DNA of 64,000 nucleotides from JASJCL01 sp050291585. Lineage in GTDB: Bacteria; Desulfobacterota; Desulfobacteria; Desulfobacterales; Desulfosarcinaceae. Location of the stretch: assembly GCA_050291585.1 (NCBI GenBank), contig JBNKKA010000003.1, positions 1-64,000 of the forward strand, read 5' to 3'. Numbering within the stretch: the first letter of the stretch is position 1; every line of letters starts with the position of its first letter. The notes beneath the pieces were generated by a model that had not been told where the DNA came from, did no database searches, and saw nothing but the letters and a program-made list of their open reading frames with translations. Positions 1-8,122 of the stretch are shown here, in pieces. The translations under genes and the position numbers were made by a program.

Positions 1-170
1 AGGGTGGCGGCGATGCCATTTTTTAAGTAGTCGTAGTCTTGAGGGGCATAGATATTAAACGGTAGGAGCAATATCTGCTGAGGGGAATCCTCTCCCATGG
101 CGGGTGAGGAAATGGTCAAGAGAATAGGTATCAAGAGAGAGCAAAACGCGGCTGTTAGCGGCTTTTTCAA
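1..170 (-). CDS. Secreted protein, N-terminal fragment (runs off the left edge)
   Basis: The minus strand reads from a TTG start into a typical Sec signal peptide: MKKPLTAAF, a hydrophobic stretch, then SSPAMGEDS. The mature N-terminus begins QQILLLPFNIYAPQDYDYL and continues KNGIAATL to the window edge. A GGGAGG Shine-Dalgarno lies about 9 bases before the TTG, which supports that start. The opening 'LLPFNIYAPQDYDYLKNGI' resembles the start of large secreted FG-GAP/VCBS-repeat proteins of Desulfobacterota, but only 56 residues are visible, so the family is a guess. Confidence 0.55.
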   Translation of the reverse strand, partial: MKKPLTAAFCSLLIPILLTISSPAMGEDSPQQILLLPFNIYAPQDYDYLKNGIAAT

Positions 171-305
171 GATATGGTCCCTCCCAGGGCAGGTGTCTGC
201 AGGTGTTGGTGCTGAGACTTTTTTGTTTTTATATAGATAAAGCGCTCTCGGTAATCAAGGTTGTTTGACGAAACAAAAATAGCGAACCGGTAAAAAGGGC
301 TCCTG

Positions 306-343
306 ACAAAAAAAATAGAGCCCGCCATACGGCGGGCTCTATT
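306..343 (-). terminator. Rho-independent terminator of the porin gene
   Basis: A perfect 13-bp stem (314-326 with 331-343) encloses the 4-base loop ATAC. Read on the minus strand it is followed by a run of eight T. It lies about 30 bases beyond the porin stop codon. Confidence 0.92.
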
Positions 344-371
344 AAATGGCTGCTGTGGATCCCTGATGGTC

Positions 372-1649
372 TTAGAAGCTCAGAGAGAACTGGGCGCCTA
401 ACTCGAAGGGGTTGGCGGTGTCGTCGTTGTCGTCTGTGGGGTCGGTGCCGTCGTCGGCCATGAGATAGGCGGCCACGACTTTCAGGTCGAGGTCATCCAG
501 CAGGGCGTATTTGACGGTGAAATCAAATTCAGTGCCGAGTTTGTCATCCACATCGTTGCCGTCCTGTTGGTCCTCAGCCAGCTGGGCATACCAGATGTCC
601 AGTCCAAGGCTGAGTTTTTCCATGGGGCTCACGCTGCCACCGATGCCAATGGCCATGATATCGCTGATCTGGTCTCCGGGAGATCCATTGGAAGTCTGAT
701 CGTCGAAGGTACCGTAGCCCATGATCTCGGACCAGTAGTAGGACTGGCCATTGGGGACGTAGAAGTATTTCAAGTCCTCGTCGGCCTCATCGTCGCCGGT
801 GGCGTAGAAGACCTGGCCATGGGCTTCGAACATACCGAAGTTGGCACCGCCGCCTAAAGCCACCAGAAAGGCTGCCACATCGTAGTCATCGCCTACGACT
901 GCCTCAGCCGTGCCGCCTTCGTAGATGCCGGTAAACCAGGCGTTGGCAGGGCCGAAAGCTGCGTCGACATTGACACCGAGGTAGTAGAGGTTGACCTTCT
1001 CCAGGTTGGGGTCGTTGAATACACCAAGCTCATCGCCCTGGCTGGCATCCTCGGTGGTCAACCAGAAGAGCATGGGATTGACGCTCACCCCGCCGAAGCC
1101 GAATTTAGGAGATACACCGAACATATCGGCGTCGCCGTCATTGGCATCTTTGCCCACCCCGCCTTCGTCGATGCGGATCCAGTAGAGGGGGACCTGAATG
1201 GTGTCGATATCAAAGTTCAAGGCGATGCCGGAAAAATCGGCATCGAAGAGGAAACCGCGGGCAAGGGCGGTGCCTTGGGTGCCCATTTTGACGTTTGCCA
1301 TACCAAAACTGAAATCGGCATAGGAGTTCTTCACTTCCACGGCAACACCATCGGCGCCAATGTCACCGTATTCGGTCCCACCGTTGCCCCAATCCGCGTC
1401 AAGCTCGAACTTGTTGACCAGCTTGAGGTTGTCGTTGAGCATGGCCGTGTAGTAGAGGCGGGTGCGGGTGTCCACTTCGCTACGATCTAATCTTTCATCC
1501 TCAGCTCCAGCGCTGCTGCCAGAAAAATCACGGTTCATAAAGAAGCGCGTCCGCCAATAGCCGCCGAACTCATGCTCCACCGCAGCCGCCGGCAGCGTAA
1601 ATACAGCCACCAGCAAGGCCCCAAGGGCCAGAATAAATAGTTTTTTCAT
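372..1649 (-). CDS. Outer-membrane beta-barrel porin
   Basis: This 425-residue protein starts at the ATG at 1649, chosen because GGGAGGAGAACAA precedes it and a clear signal peptide follows (MKKLFILALGALLVAVFTLPAAA). The frame is open further upstream, but that extension has no signal. The mature protein begins EHEFGGYWRTRFFMNRDF and consists of alternating polar/hydrophobic strands rich in Tyr, Gly, Asp and Asn. It ends in a C-terminal phenylalanine (ELGAQFSLSF), the usual outer-membrane barrel signal. It probably forms a general or substrate-specific diffusion channel; the substrate cannot be read from the sequence. It is transcribed alone and ends at a strong terminator. Confidence 0.8.
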   Translation of the reverse strand: MKKLFILALGALLVAVFTLPAAAVEHEFGGYWRTRFFMNRDFSGSSAGAEDERLDRSEVDTRTRLYYTAMLNDNLKLVNKFELDADWGNGGTEYGDIGADGVAVEVKNSYADFSFGMANVKMGTQGTALARGFLFDADFSGIALNFDIDTIQVPLYWIRIDEGGVGKDANDGDADMFGVSPKFGFGGVSVNPMLFWLTTEDASQGDELGVFNDPNLEKVNLYYLGVNVDAAFGPANAWFTGIYEGGTAEAVVGDDYDVAAFLVALGGGANFGMFEAHGQVFYATGDDEADEDLKYFYVPNGQSYYWSEIMGYGTFDDQTSNGSPGDQISDIMAIGIGGSVSPMEKLSLGLDIWYAQLAEDQQDGNDVDDKLGTEFDFTVKYALLDDLDLKVVAAYLMADDGTDPTDDNDDTANPFELGAQFSLSF

Positions 1650-2139
1650 TTGTTCTCCTCCCAGAGAAAAATAGAAAAGGGTTGGTGTTCTTCTCGTTGT
1701 TACCAGCGGGATCTCCCCGCAGCCAGGCTGTATCGGTCGTGTGGTGTTCACCGCTATGGCCTGTTAGGCCAGAGCTGTTAGACAGCATCGTGGGGAAAGA
1801 AGGCGTTCAACTCAAGGGCAGGGGGGCGAGGTAAAGCGAGAATCAGGCGAAATGACAAGGCCGCATGGCTCATTACGATGCGTGGCCTCCTTTGATGAAT
1901 CCTTCCATAGCTTAAACCCCCTGTCAACAGGTGCTCCTTAGATGGTCCAGGTTAGGAAATGATGAGACTTTACCTATACCTGTTAAAGAGTGATGGCCCA
2001 CTCCCCTTGCTAATTGCGGTATCGTTTTTATCTTGGACCCATGTGGGGATGTCTATGGTATGCTTCACAGCTTTTCTGAGGCATCGACTTGGACGCTGTA
2101 CCCCTTACTGCACTTTCGTAACAATAAGGACGGTGGATT
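1650..2139. other. Intergenic region between divergent porin and lipoprotein genes
   Basis: These 490 bases should hold the promoters of both flanking genes. On the minus strand a TTGACA lies at 1922-1927, but no good -10 hexamer follows at 16-18 bases, so I do not call a promoter. A 31-codon minus-strand reading frame (1873 to 1778) has AGGAGG upstream at 1886-1891; the spacing is long and it is probably chance. I see no RNA gene or mobile element here. Confidence 0.4.
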
Positions 2140-2670
2140 ATGATCGCAAGTCGATGTAAAAAAAAAATAAGATTAAATCGTCGTTTCCGCCGGTTGGCGG
2201 TTGGCCTCATACTGCTGGCTTTAATGCTGACGGGCTGTGGGGGGACCTATGGCAAGTTTGTCTACGATGAGGCTGTCGATCAGGTGTTTGAAGATCTCAA
2301 GGTACTCCCCGAGCATGACTATTACTTCAGCGGACCGGACAGCAATCCACGGGCCATCATCGCCATCGACAAGCGCTATACGCTTGTATCCAGCCTCTGG
2401 AAACCGGTTGAAATGACAGAAGCGCAACTAAAAAGCTGGGTCAAGAACCCCGCCCGCCGAGGCCACTTTTACCCCTATACCTTTGGCCGCTATCTGCTCG
2501 ATGATGGCGGAGAACGAGTAGGGCTCTGGTATTCATTGAGAGATAGGCATGCATTCGCGACCATAAAAATTCTGGATGACAAACGCATCCAGGTGACTAC
2601 GCCCGCCGACGACGGCTATCGGAGAAGGCCCTTTAACAACATTTTAAGTGCATATTATGATGATGATTGA
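2140..2670 (+). CDS. Lipoprotein of unknown function
   Basis: The 176-residue protein begins with a basic N-terminus (MIASRCKKKIRLNRRFRR) and a hydrophobic segment ending in the lipobox LTGC at about residues 31-34, so it should be lipidated and anchored in the envelope. The mature part contains DYYFSGPDSNPRAIIAIDKRY and a C-terminal KRIQVTTPADDGYRRRPF. I do not recognise a named domain. The upstream GGACGGTGG is a weak ribosome site. It precedes the glycan cluster on the same strand but is separated from it by 144 bases with a strong palindrome, so it is probably a separate unit. Confidence 0.75.
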   Translation: MIASRCKKKIRLNRRFRRLAVGLILLALMLTGCGGTYGKFVYDEAVDQVFEDLKVLPEHDYYFSGPDSNPRAIIAIDKRYTLVSSLWKPVEMTEAQLKSWVKNPARRGHFYPYTFGRYLLDDGGERVGLWYSLRDRHAFATIKILDDKRIQVTTPADDGYRRRPFNNILSAYYDDD

Positions 2671-2750
2671 CCCTTAGCTTACGAGAAGGGAGAGGGCGCT
2701 TGACCTGGCCGCCAATCGATGGCAAGGTGCCGGCGTGGTGCGTGGCCAGC

Positions 2751-2770
2751 GGGGTTGCGGCCGCAACCCC
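2751..2770. repeat. Perfect 20-bp palindrome
   Basis: GGGGTTGCGGCCGCAACCCC is identical to its reverse complement, and is flanked by CCAG on the left and CTGG on the right. It sits 45 bases before the MBOAT gene. No T-run follows, so it is not a typical terminator; it could be a protein-binding site or a hairpin in an mRNA leader. Confidence 0.8.
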
Positions 2771-2814
2771 TTGACTGGCGACGGATGCGCGCACACCACT
2801 GGCTCTATGGGTAG

Positions 2815-4233
2815 ATGCTGTTCAATTCATTGACATTCCTGCTCTTTTTTGCGGCGGTGCTTGTCTTTCACCACCTGCCCTTGCCCTGGCGCTGGAAGAA
2901 GACCCAGCTCTGGATCGCCTCCTACCTGTTTTACGCCGCCTGGAACCCTCCCTTCGTGCTGCTTCTTTGGATCTCCACATTGGTGGATTGGTTTGCCGGC
3001 CGGCATCTGGCCAAGTCCGCCGACCCCTTCAGGCGACACCTCATCGTGACCCTGAGCCTGGCCGTCAACCTGGGCCTGCTGGGCTATTTTAAATATGGCG
3101 GTTTTCTCCTGAGCAGCTTTGTGGATCTGCTTAATGGTGTGGGGATCGTCTACCAGCCGGCCCTGCCCGATATCGTTCTGCCCGTGGGAATCTCCTTTTA
3201 CACCTTTCAGTCCATGTCCTACACCATCGATATCTACCGTGGTCGCATGAAGCCCTGGGACGCCTTCTCCGATTTTGCCCTCTACGTCACTTTTTTTCCC
3301 CAGCTGGTGGCCGGGCCCATTGTACGGGCGGCGACCTTCCTGCCCCAATGCGCCGAACCGCGCCGGGCGACGGCGGATCAAATGGGTTGGGGACTGACCC
3401 TCCTGGTGATGGGCCTCAGCCAGAAGATTCTCCTGGCCGACGCTCTCTTGGCCCCTGTTGTGGACAAGGTCTACGCCGCACCCGCCCAGGCCGGCTGGGT
3501 GGACGCCTGGCTGGCCAATCTGGCCTTCAGCGGGCAGATTTTCTGTGATTTTTCGGGTTACTCCACCTGTGCCATCGGGGTGGCCCTCTGCCTGGGGTTT
3601 ATTTTACCCGAGAACTTCAACTCTCCCCTGGCCGCCGAAGGGTTCAGCGACTTCTGGCAGCGCTGGCACATCTCCCTTTCCACCTGGCTGCGGGACTACC
3701 TCTACATCCCCCTGGGAGGCAATCGTAAAGGGCGCCTGCGCACCTATCTCAACCTCGTGGTGACCATGCTATTGGGGGGACTGTGGCATGGAGCGTCCTG
3801 GCGCTTTGTTTTCTGGGGCGGCCTCCACGGCGGGTTCCTGGCCGTTGAACGCTTTATCCGCCGCTGGGGGAGTCTCAGAGCGATCATGATCGACCATGCC
3901 GCTGTCAATAGCGCCATCTGGTTGGTGACTTTGGCACTGCTTAGCTTTACATGGGTCTTCTTCCGCGCGACCGATTTCCCGGCGGCTCTGATCCTGCTCA
4001 AGGCCATGGCTGGTCTTAAAGGCGGTCAGCTGTTGTCGGGTGTTGAGATCCGCCAGACCCTCGTGGTGATGATCCCCCTTCTGTTTGTGCATCGCCGCCT
4101 GCGGGGGACGAGTTTTCGGGCCGCAGTGGGTGCCTGGCCCTGGCCTTTGCGCAGTCTGGGCCTGGCCCTTCTTCTGATCGCCCTGGCCCTTTCCCCTGGA
4201 GAAGATCGTGCCTTTATCTACTTTCAATTCTAA
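2815..4233 (+). CDS. MBOAT-family O-acyltransferase (AlgI-like)
   Basis: The 472-residue polytopic protein starts MLFNSLTFLLFFAAVLVFHH, the usual start of AlgI-type enzymes. It carries the family core DFWQRWHISLSTWLRDYLYIPLGG and the catalytic-histidine motif LWHGASWRFVFWGG, with His at residue 325. About 10-12 membrane segments are visible. AlgI-type proteins transfer acyl (usually acetyl) groups across the inner membrane to an exopolysaccharide acceptor, together with an SGNH-fold periplasmic partner; the next gene fits that partner and overlaps this one by 26 bases. I infer surface-polysaccharide acylation as the role. Confidence 0.9.
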   Translation: MLFNSLTFLLFFAAVLVFHHLPLPWRWKKTQLWIASYLFYAAWNPPFVLLLWISTLVDWFAGRHLAKSADPFRRHLIVTLSLAVNLGLLGYFKYGGFLLSSFVDLLNGVGIVYQPALPDIVLPVGISFYTFQSMSYTIDIYRGRMKPWDAFSDFALYVTFFPQLVAGPIVRAATFLPQCAEPRRATADQMGWGLTLLVMGLSQKILLADALLAPVVDKVYAAPAQAGWVDAWLANLAFSGQIFCDFSGYSTCAIGVALCLGFILPENFNSPLAAEGFSDFWQRWHISLSTWLRDYLYIPLGGNRKGRLRTYLNLVVTMLLGGLWHGASWRFVFWGGLHGGFLAVERFIRRWGSLRAIMIDHAAVNSAIWLVTLALLSFTWVFFRATDFPAALILLKAMAGLKGGQLLSGVEIRQTLVVMIPLLFVHRRLRGTSFRAAVGAWPWPLRSLGLALLLIALALSPGEDRAFIYFQF

Positions 4234-5239
4234 ACCGGATCTTAAAGCGGCTGGATCTGCTACATGGCGCAGGCCTTGGGGCCTTGCCCTGGCGCTGGCA
4301 CTTGTCCTCCTATGTGGTTGGGAGCTGGGCTGGCGACAATTCGGTTTTGTGCCCAGCGTGGAGGACGACTGGGGCATCTGGGCCAGCCGCCGGCGGCTGG
4401 TGGATGATGCGCCTGAAACGGTGGCCCTGGTGGGGGCCTCACGTATCCAACTGGGGGTGGAACCTGAACGCTTCAGAGTGGAGAGCGGCCGCGAGGCCGT
4501 CATGCTGGCCATCGACGGCAACGCCCCCATGGCGGTGTTGGAAGACCTGGCAACGGATCCCGGATTCAGGGGCTCGGTTATCGTCAGCTACGTGCCCATG
4601 TTCTTCGCCGAGACGGCCCCCGAGGAGAAACGGACCCGCAAGTGGCTGCGCAAGTACCGCAAGCAGACCTGGTCCTCGCGATTCGAGACGGCTCTGCGGA
4701 TCGGCGTTCAGGAACGCCTCGTTTTTCGCTACCCAGGGTTGGCGCCGGCGCGGATCTGGGCGCATCTGTTGAAGGGGACAAGGCCACGCCTCATCTACGC
4801 CCCCATGCGTTCGGATCGTTACCGGGCTGCCAACTACGGCCTCATCGACATCGTCAGACTCAGAGAGGCCAGGACCGAACGGGAACGCCGTCGCCAGCGG
4901 GAGGCGCGTCCCCTCTCGGAAGCCGCCTTCGAGAAGCGGATTAAAGCACTGGCCCTTTTGGTGAGGCAGATCCAGACGAAGGGCGGCCGCGTGGCCTTTG
5001 TGCGCATGCCGTCGGTGGGCATCGTACGGCGCGTGGAAGCGGGAACCTGGCCGCGGAGTGACTTCTGGGATCGTCTCGCTAATCGCATAACGATACCCTT
5101 TATTCATTTTGAAGATTATCCGGAGTTGTCCGCCTTCGATTGCCCGGACGGCTCCCACCTGGGGGAGGCTGATGCGCAGGCGTTCACGGCGGCGTTAGTT
5201 AAGATATTGAAGGATAGAGGTTTTTTCGATTCCAAATAA
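4208..5239 (+). CDS. SGNH-like acyl-transfer partner of the MBOAT protein
   Basis: The 343-residue protein has one N-terminal membrane anchor (WGLALALALVLLCGWELGW) and a periplasmic domain. The nucleophile region VALVGASRIQLGV has Ser78 in the place of the GDS serine. The C-terminal DGSHLGEADAQAF supplies an Asp314/His317 pair like the DxxH of SGNH hydrolases. The AlgJ/AlgX/DltD class passes acyl groups from an MBOAT protein to the polysaccharide. The gene overlaps the MBOAT gene by 26 bases, which argues for co-translation. Sequence similarity to any one named family is weak, so the call rests on these residues and the context. Confidence 0.7.
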   Translation: MPLSTFNSKPDLKAAGSATWRRPWGLALALALVLLCGWELGWRQFGFVPSVEDDWGIWASRRRLVDDAPETVALVGASRIQLGVEPERFRVESGREAVMLAIDGNAPMAVLEDLATDPGFRGSVIVSYVPMFFAETAPEEKRTRKWLRKYRKQTWSSRFETALRIGVQERLVFRYPGLAPARIWAHLLKGTRPRLIYAPMRSDRYRAANYGLIDIVRLREARTERERRRQREARPLSEAAFEKRIKALALLVRQIQTKGGRVAFVRMPSVGIVRRVEAGTWPRSDFWDRLANRITIPFIHFEDYPELSAFDCPDGSHLGEADAQAFTAALVKILKDRGFFDSK

Positions 5240-5248
5240 GGAGGCCCC

Positions 5249-6202
5249 ATGGCCCGCTCCGAAGTCCATCCCATTCACCATTTCGATCCCTGGCAGGTGT
5301 GGCCGGGGTCCTACAAAAATCCCCCCGTGGATGGGAATTACCCCTTTCCCGACGACAGATCTCTTAAAATCACGCCTCAGACGGCCATCGCCTCAATGGG
5401 CTCCTGTTTCGCCCGCGAGATTCGCAAGGTGCTCCTGCGCGAGGATTACAACTACATCACCGAAGAGGTCCATCACCCGGCCGCCGTGCACGCTTCCGCC
5501 GCCTGGGAGCGCACCTATAACAGCTTCAGCATGCGCCAGATTTTCGAGTACACCTTTGGCGACTGGCAGCCCCACACCCGCTGGTGGCGCACACCGGTGT
5601 CAAACCAGATCCAGGACCCCTACCGGCGTATCATTCTCTATCCGGACGAGGCCACGGCAGATCAGGATTTTGCCCGGCACAGGGCGCATTCGCGCAGGGC
5701 CCTCACCCAAGCACAGGTACTGGTCCTGACCCTGGGCCTCACCGAGATCTGGGAAGACCGTCACGACGGATCCGTTATCTGCCTGCCCTCGGGGCCTTAC
5801 TACAGCGAGGGGGGCGATATGTCGGTCTATGACTTCCGCGTCAGCCGCTACGCCGAAAATCTGGCCAACCTGGAGCGCATCCATGCCCTCATGGGCGCGC
5901 ACAATCCCGAGTGTCAGCTCCTGGTGACGGTGAGCCCCGTACACCTCTGGGCCACCTTCCGCAGGGATTGCGATGTGATCAGCGCCAGCTGCAACTCTAA
6001 GTCCACCCTGCGCGCCGTGGCGGACGAGTTTGCCGCCGCCCACACCAACGTGCACTATTTCCCGGCTTTCGAGATGGCCACCATCTACCGTCAGCTGGAG
6101 GGGGAGAGCTGTTTCTGCGCCGACAGCAAGGAGAATTTCCACATCAACGCGGCCACGGTGGAGTTCATCATGACCCATTTCTTCAAATTCTATGGCCAAT
6201 GA
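5249..6202 (+). CDS. GSCFA-domain protein
   Basis: The 317-residue protein carries IASMGSCFAREIRKVLL at about residues 48-64, the GSCFA signature that names the family. A later HINAATVEFIMTHFF may supply the His of an SGNH-like active site. A strong AAGGAGG lies 5 bases before the ATG. GSCFA proteins have an SGNH-hydrolase-like fold and often occur in surface-polysaccharide clusters; the reaction is not established. There is no signal peptide, so it probably acts in the cytoplasm. It lies 9 bases after the SGNH-like gene. Confidence 0.88.
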   Translation: MARSEVHPIHHFDPWQVWPGSYKNPPVDGNYPFPDDRSLKITPQTAIASMGSCFAREIRKVLLREDYNYITEEVHHPAAVHASAAWERTYNSFSMRQIFEYTFGDWQPHTRWWRTPVSNQIQDPYRRIILYPDEATADQDFARHRAHSRRALTQAQVLVLTLGLTEIWEDRHDGSVICLPSGPYYSEGGDMSVYDFRVSRYAENLANLERIHALMGAHNPECQLLVTVSPVHLWATFRRDCDVISASCNSKSTLRAVADEFAAAHTNVHYFPAFEMATIYRQLEGESCFCADSKENFHINAATVEFIMTHFFKFYGQ

Positions 6203-6358
6203 CAATTGGCCCGGCATTGACAAACCCTAGAGGCATCCATTAGATAGAGGTGTTTGGGGTCAATGCCCGGAAATTAGGCGGTTTTTACGGGTTTTGTCTT
6301 TCTTGCCCATATGATAGTCGAGTTGTGGCCCCTGGGTTGAATAGGAGCAGGATCTGGC

Positions 6359-6910
6359 GTGAAGTTCGAGCCCACCACTTTGACCAAAGCCCAGTTGGAA
6401 GCGGCCCTCGAACAGGTCGTCCGCCATCCCCACGGCAATGTTCACAAGGGCAAGCTGGTTCTGTCTCCGGCGGTATTCAACACCCCCGGGCGGGAGACCA
6501 ATCTCCTGGTCAGCCGCTTCGCCTACCTGGACTGCACCGGCTCCATCCAGATCGGCCCCTGGTGCAACCTCAGCGCCCGTTGCCGCATCTACACCCACGA
6601 CCACATGCACGCCGGCCGCCAGCCCCTCCTCGAAGTGGAGGAGCAGCATGGGGTCATGTGGCAGGACAAGGTGATCGGCGGCGACGTCTGGGTCCACGAC
6701 AACGCCCGCGTCCTCTACCAGGTAACCCGCATCCCCGACGGGGTGGTGGTGGCCGCCGGAGCGGTGCTGACCCAGAATCCCGGACCCTATGAAATCTGGG
6801 GCGGCGTACCGGCGCGCAAGATCGGGGTGCGTTCCATGGCCGACCCCGCCGAGGAGATGGCCAAGGCGGCCGCCAGGCGGTTTCGGTTACCACCAAAATC
6901 CACCTCCTGA
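6359..6910 (+). CDS. Left-handed beta-helix acetyltransferase (WbbJ/maltose O-acetyltransferase type)
   Basis: The 183-residue protein starts at GTG. It contains hexapeptide-type repeats (LDCTGSIQIGPWCNLSARCRI, split over residues ~56-80, then GGDVWVHDNARVL and IPDGVVVAAGAVLT). YTHDHMHAG carries the catalytic-type His, and WGGVPARKIG is the conserved end of these O-acetyltransferases. They use acetyl-CoA to acetylate sugars and act as trimers. In this cluster the acceptor is likely a nucleotide sugar or lipid-linked glycan. A gap of 156 bases precedes it, the largest in the glycan cluster, so an internal promoter is possible. Confidence 0.85.
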   Translation: MKFEPTTLTKAQLEAALEQVVRHPHGNVHKGKLVLSPAVFNTPGRETNLLVSRFAYLDCTGSIQIGPWCNLSARCRIYTHDHMHAGRQPLLEVEEQHGVMWQDKVIGGDVWVHDNARVLYQVTRIPDGVVVAAGAVLTQNPGPYEIWGGVPARKIGVRSMADPAEEMAKAAARRFRLPPKSTS

Positions 6911-6919
6911 AAGGCCACC

Positions 6920-8122
6920 ATGGCGCGCAACTCGACCTTCAACATCCTAATGTACTCCCACGACACCTATGGTCTGGGTCATATCCGCCGCACCATGGCC
7001 ATCGCCGCCCACTTGAACCAGCCCAATACCAACATTCTGATCCTCACCGGGTCGCCCATCGCCGGACGCTTCACCTTCCCCGAACAGGTGGATTTCGTGC
7101 GTATCCCCGGAATGATCAAGAAGACCAACGAGGAGTACCGCCCGCTATCCATCAAGATCAACCCGCGCCACGCCTTGGATATCCGCCGCAACATCATCAC
7201 CGCCACGGCCAAGACCTTTCAGCCGCGTCTGTTCATCGTTGACAAGGAGCCCTTCGGCCTCAAAAAGGAGGTCCTGCCCACCCTCCAGTGGTTGCGCCGC
7301 AGCCTGCCCCACAGCCGCACCATTCTCGGGTTGCGCGATGTGATGGACGACGCCCCCACGGTCATTGCAGATTGGAAGGAGAAAGGGGTCTACGAGATCC
7401 TTGATCAGCTCTATGATGAGATCTGGGTCTACGGGAACCAGGAACTCTACGATCCCATCGTTGAGTACCAGATCCCTCCGGCCATCGGCGCCAAGATGTA
7501 TTTCACCGGCTATATTCCGCGCAAGGTGCCCGACCGCAAGGGGGTCAAACAGGTTCGCCGTGAGCAGGGGGCCAACAATGGCGAGAAGCTGGTGGTGGTG
7601 ACCACCGGCGGCGGCGGCGACGGCTACCCCGTCATGTCCACCTTTCTGGATGTCTTAGAGCAGCGCGCAGTCGAGGATAGGCCCGTGGGGTTCAAGAGCG
7701 TGCTCATCACCGGCCCCTTCATGCCCAAGCAGGATCGTCGGCGGTTGTTCAAACGCGCCCGCCGCCTGGGGGTGCGCACCTATCACTTCTATCGTCAGAT
7801 GGAGAAGATCCTCTCCGCCGCCGATCTGGTGGTCTGCATGGGGGGTTACAACACCATCTGCGAAATCCTCTCCCAGAAAACCATCAGCCTGGTGATCCCC
7901 CGTGAAACCCCGCGCAAGGAGCAGTTGATCCGCGCCAAAGCCCTCCACAGCCAGCACCTCATCGACTACCTGCCCTGGAGCCAACTCGATCCCGGCCCCC
8001 TGGAAGCCAAACTGGAGATGATGCTGGCGGATCCCGAACCCTACCGGCAGGCCATTTCCGGGTTTCAACTGACCGGCATCGATGCCATGGTCAAACGCAT
8101 CAGCCTGCACCGAGGGTGGTAA
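6920..8122 (+). CDS. Glycosyltransferase, MurG-like GT-B fold
   Basis: The 400-residue protein begins with FNILMYSHDTYGLGHIRRTM, where GLGH is the GT-B nucleotide-sugar glycosyltransferase opening. The C-terminal half holds VVVTTGGGGDGY and VVCMGGYNTICEIL, the donor-binding part of MurG-like enzymes. It belongs to the same family as the gene at 11202, which has GIGH and SMGGYNTCMNLL at matching places. It has no membrane segment and should act on the cytoplasmic face. Its TAA stop overlaps the next ATG by one base. Confidence 0.85.
   Translation: MARNSTFNILMYSHDTYGLGHIRRTMAIAAHLNQPNTNILILTGSPIAGRFTFPEQVDFVRIPGMIKKTNEEYRPLSIKINPRHALDIRRNIITATAKTFQPRLFIVDKEPFGLKKEVLPTLQWLRRSLPHSRTILGLRDVMDDAPTVIADWKEKGVYEILDQLYDEIWVYGNQELYDPIVEYQIPPAIGAKMYFTGYIPRKVPDRKGVKQVRREQGANNGEKLVVVTTGGGGDGYPVMSTFLDVLEQRAVEDRPVGFKSVLITGPFMPKQDRRRLFKRARRLGVRTYHFYRQMEKILSAADLVVCMGGYNTICEILSQKTISLVIPRETPRKEQLIRAKALHSQHLIDYLPWSQLDPGPLEAKLEMMLADPEPYRQAISGFQLTGIDAMVKRISLHRGW

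Noticed and set aside
1778..1873. 31-codon minus-strand reading frame with AGGAGG upstream, as a leader peptide of the porin gene
   Set aside because: The ribosome-site spacing is 12 bases, the peptide has no regulatory codon run, and no attenuator hairpin follows. Probably chance.
1959..2159. 66-codon plus-strand frame overlapping the start of the lipoprotein gene
   Set aside because: No ribosome site and no recognisable composition; the lipoprotein frame that it overlaps is clearly real.
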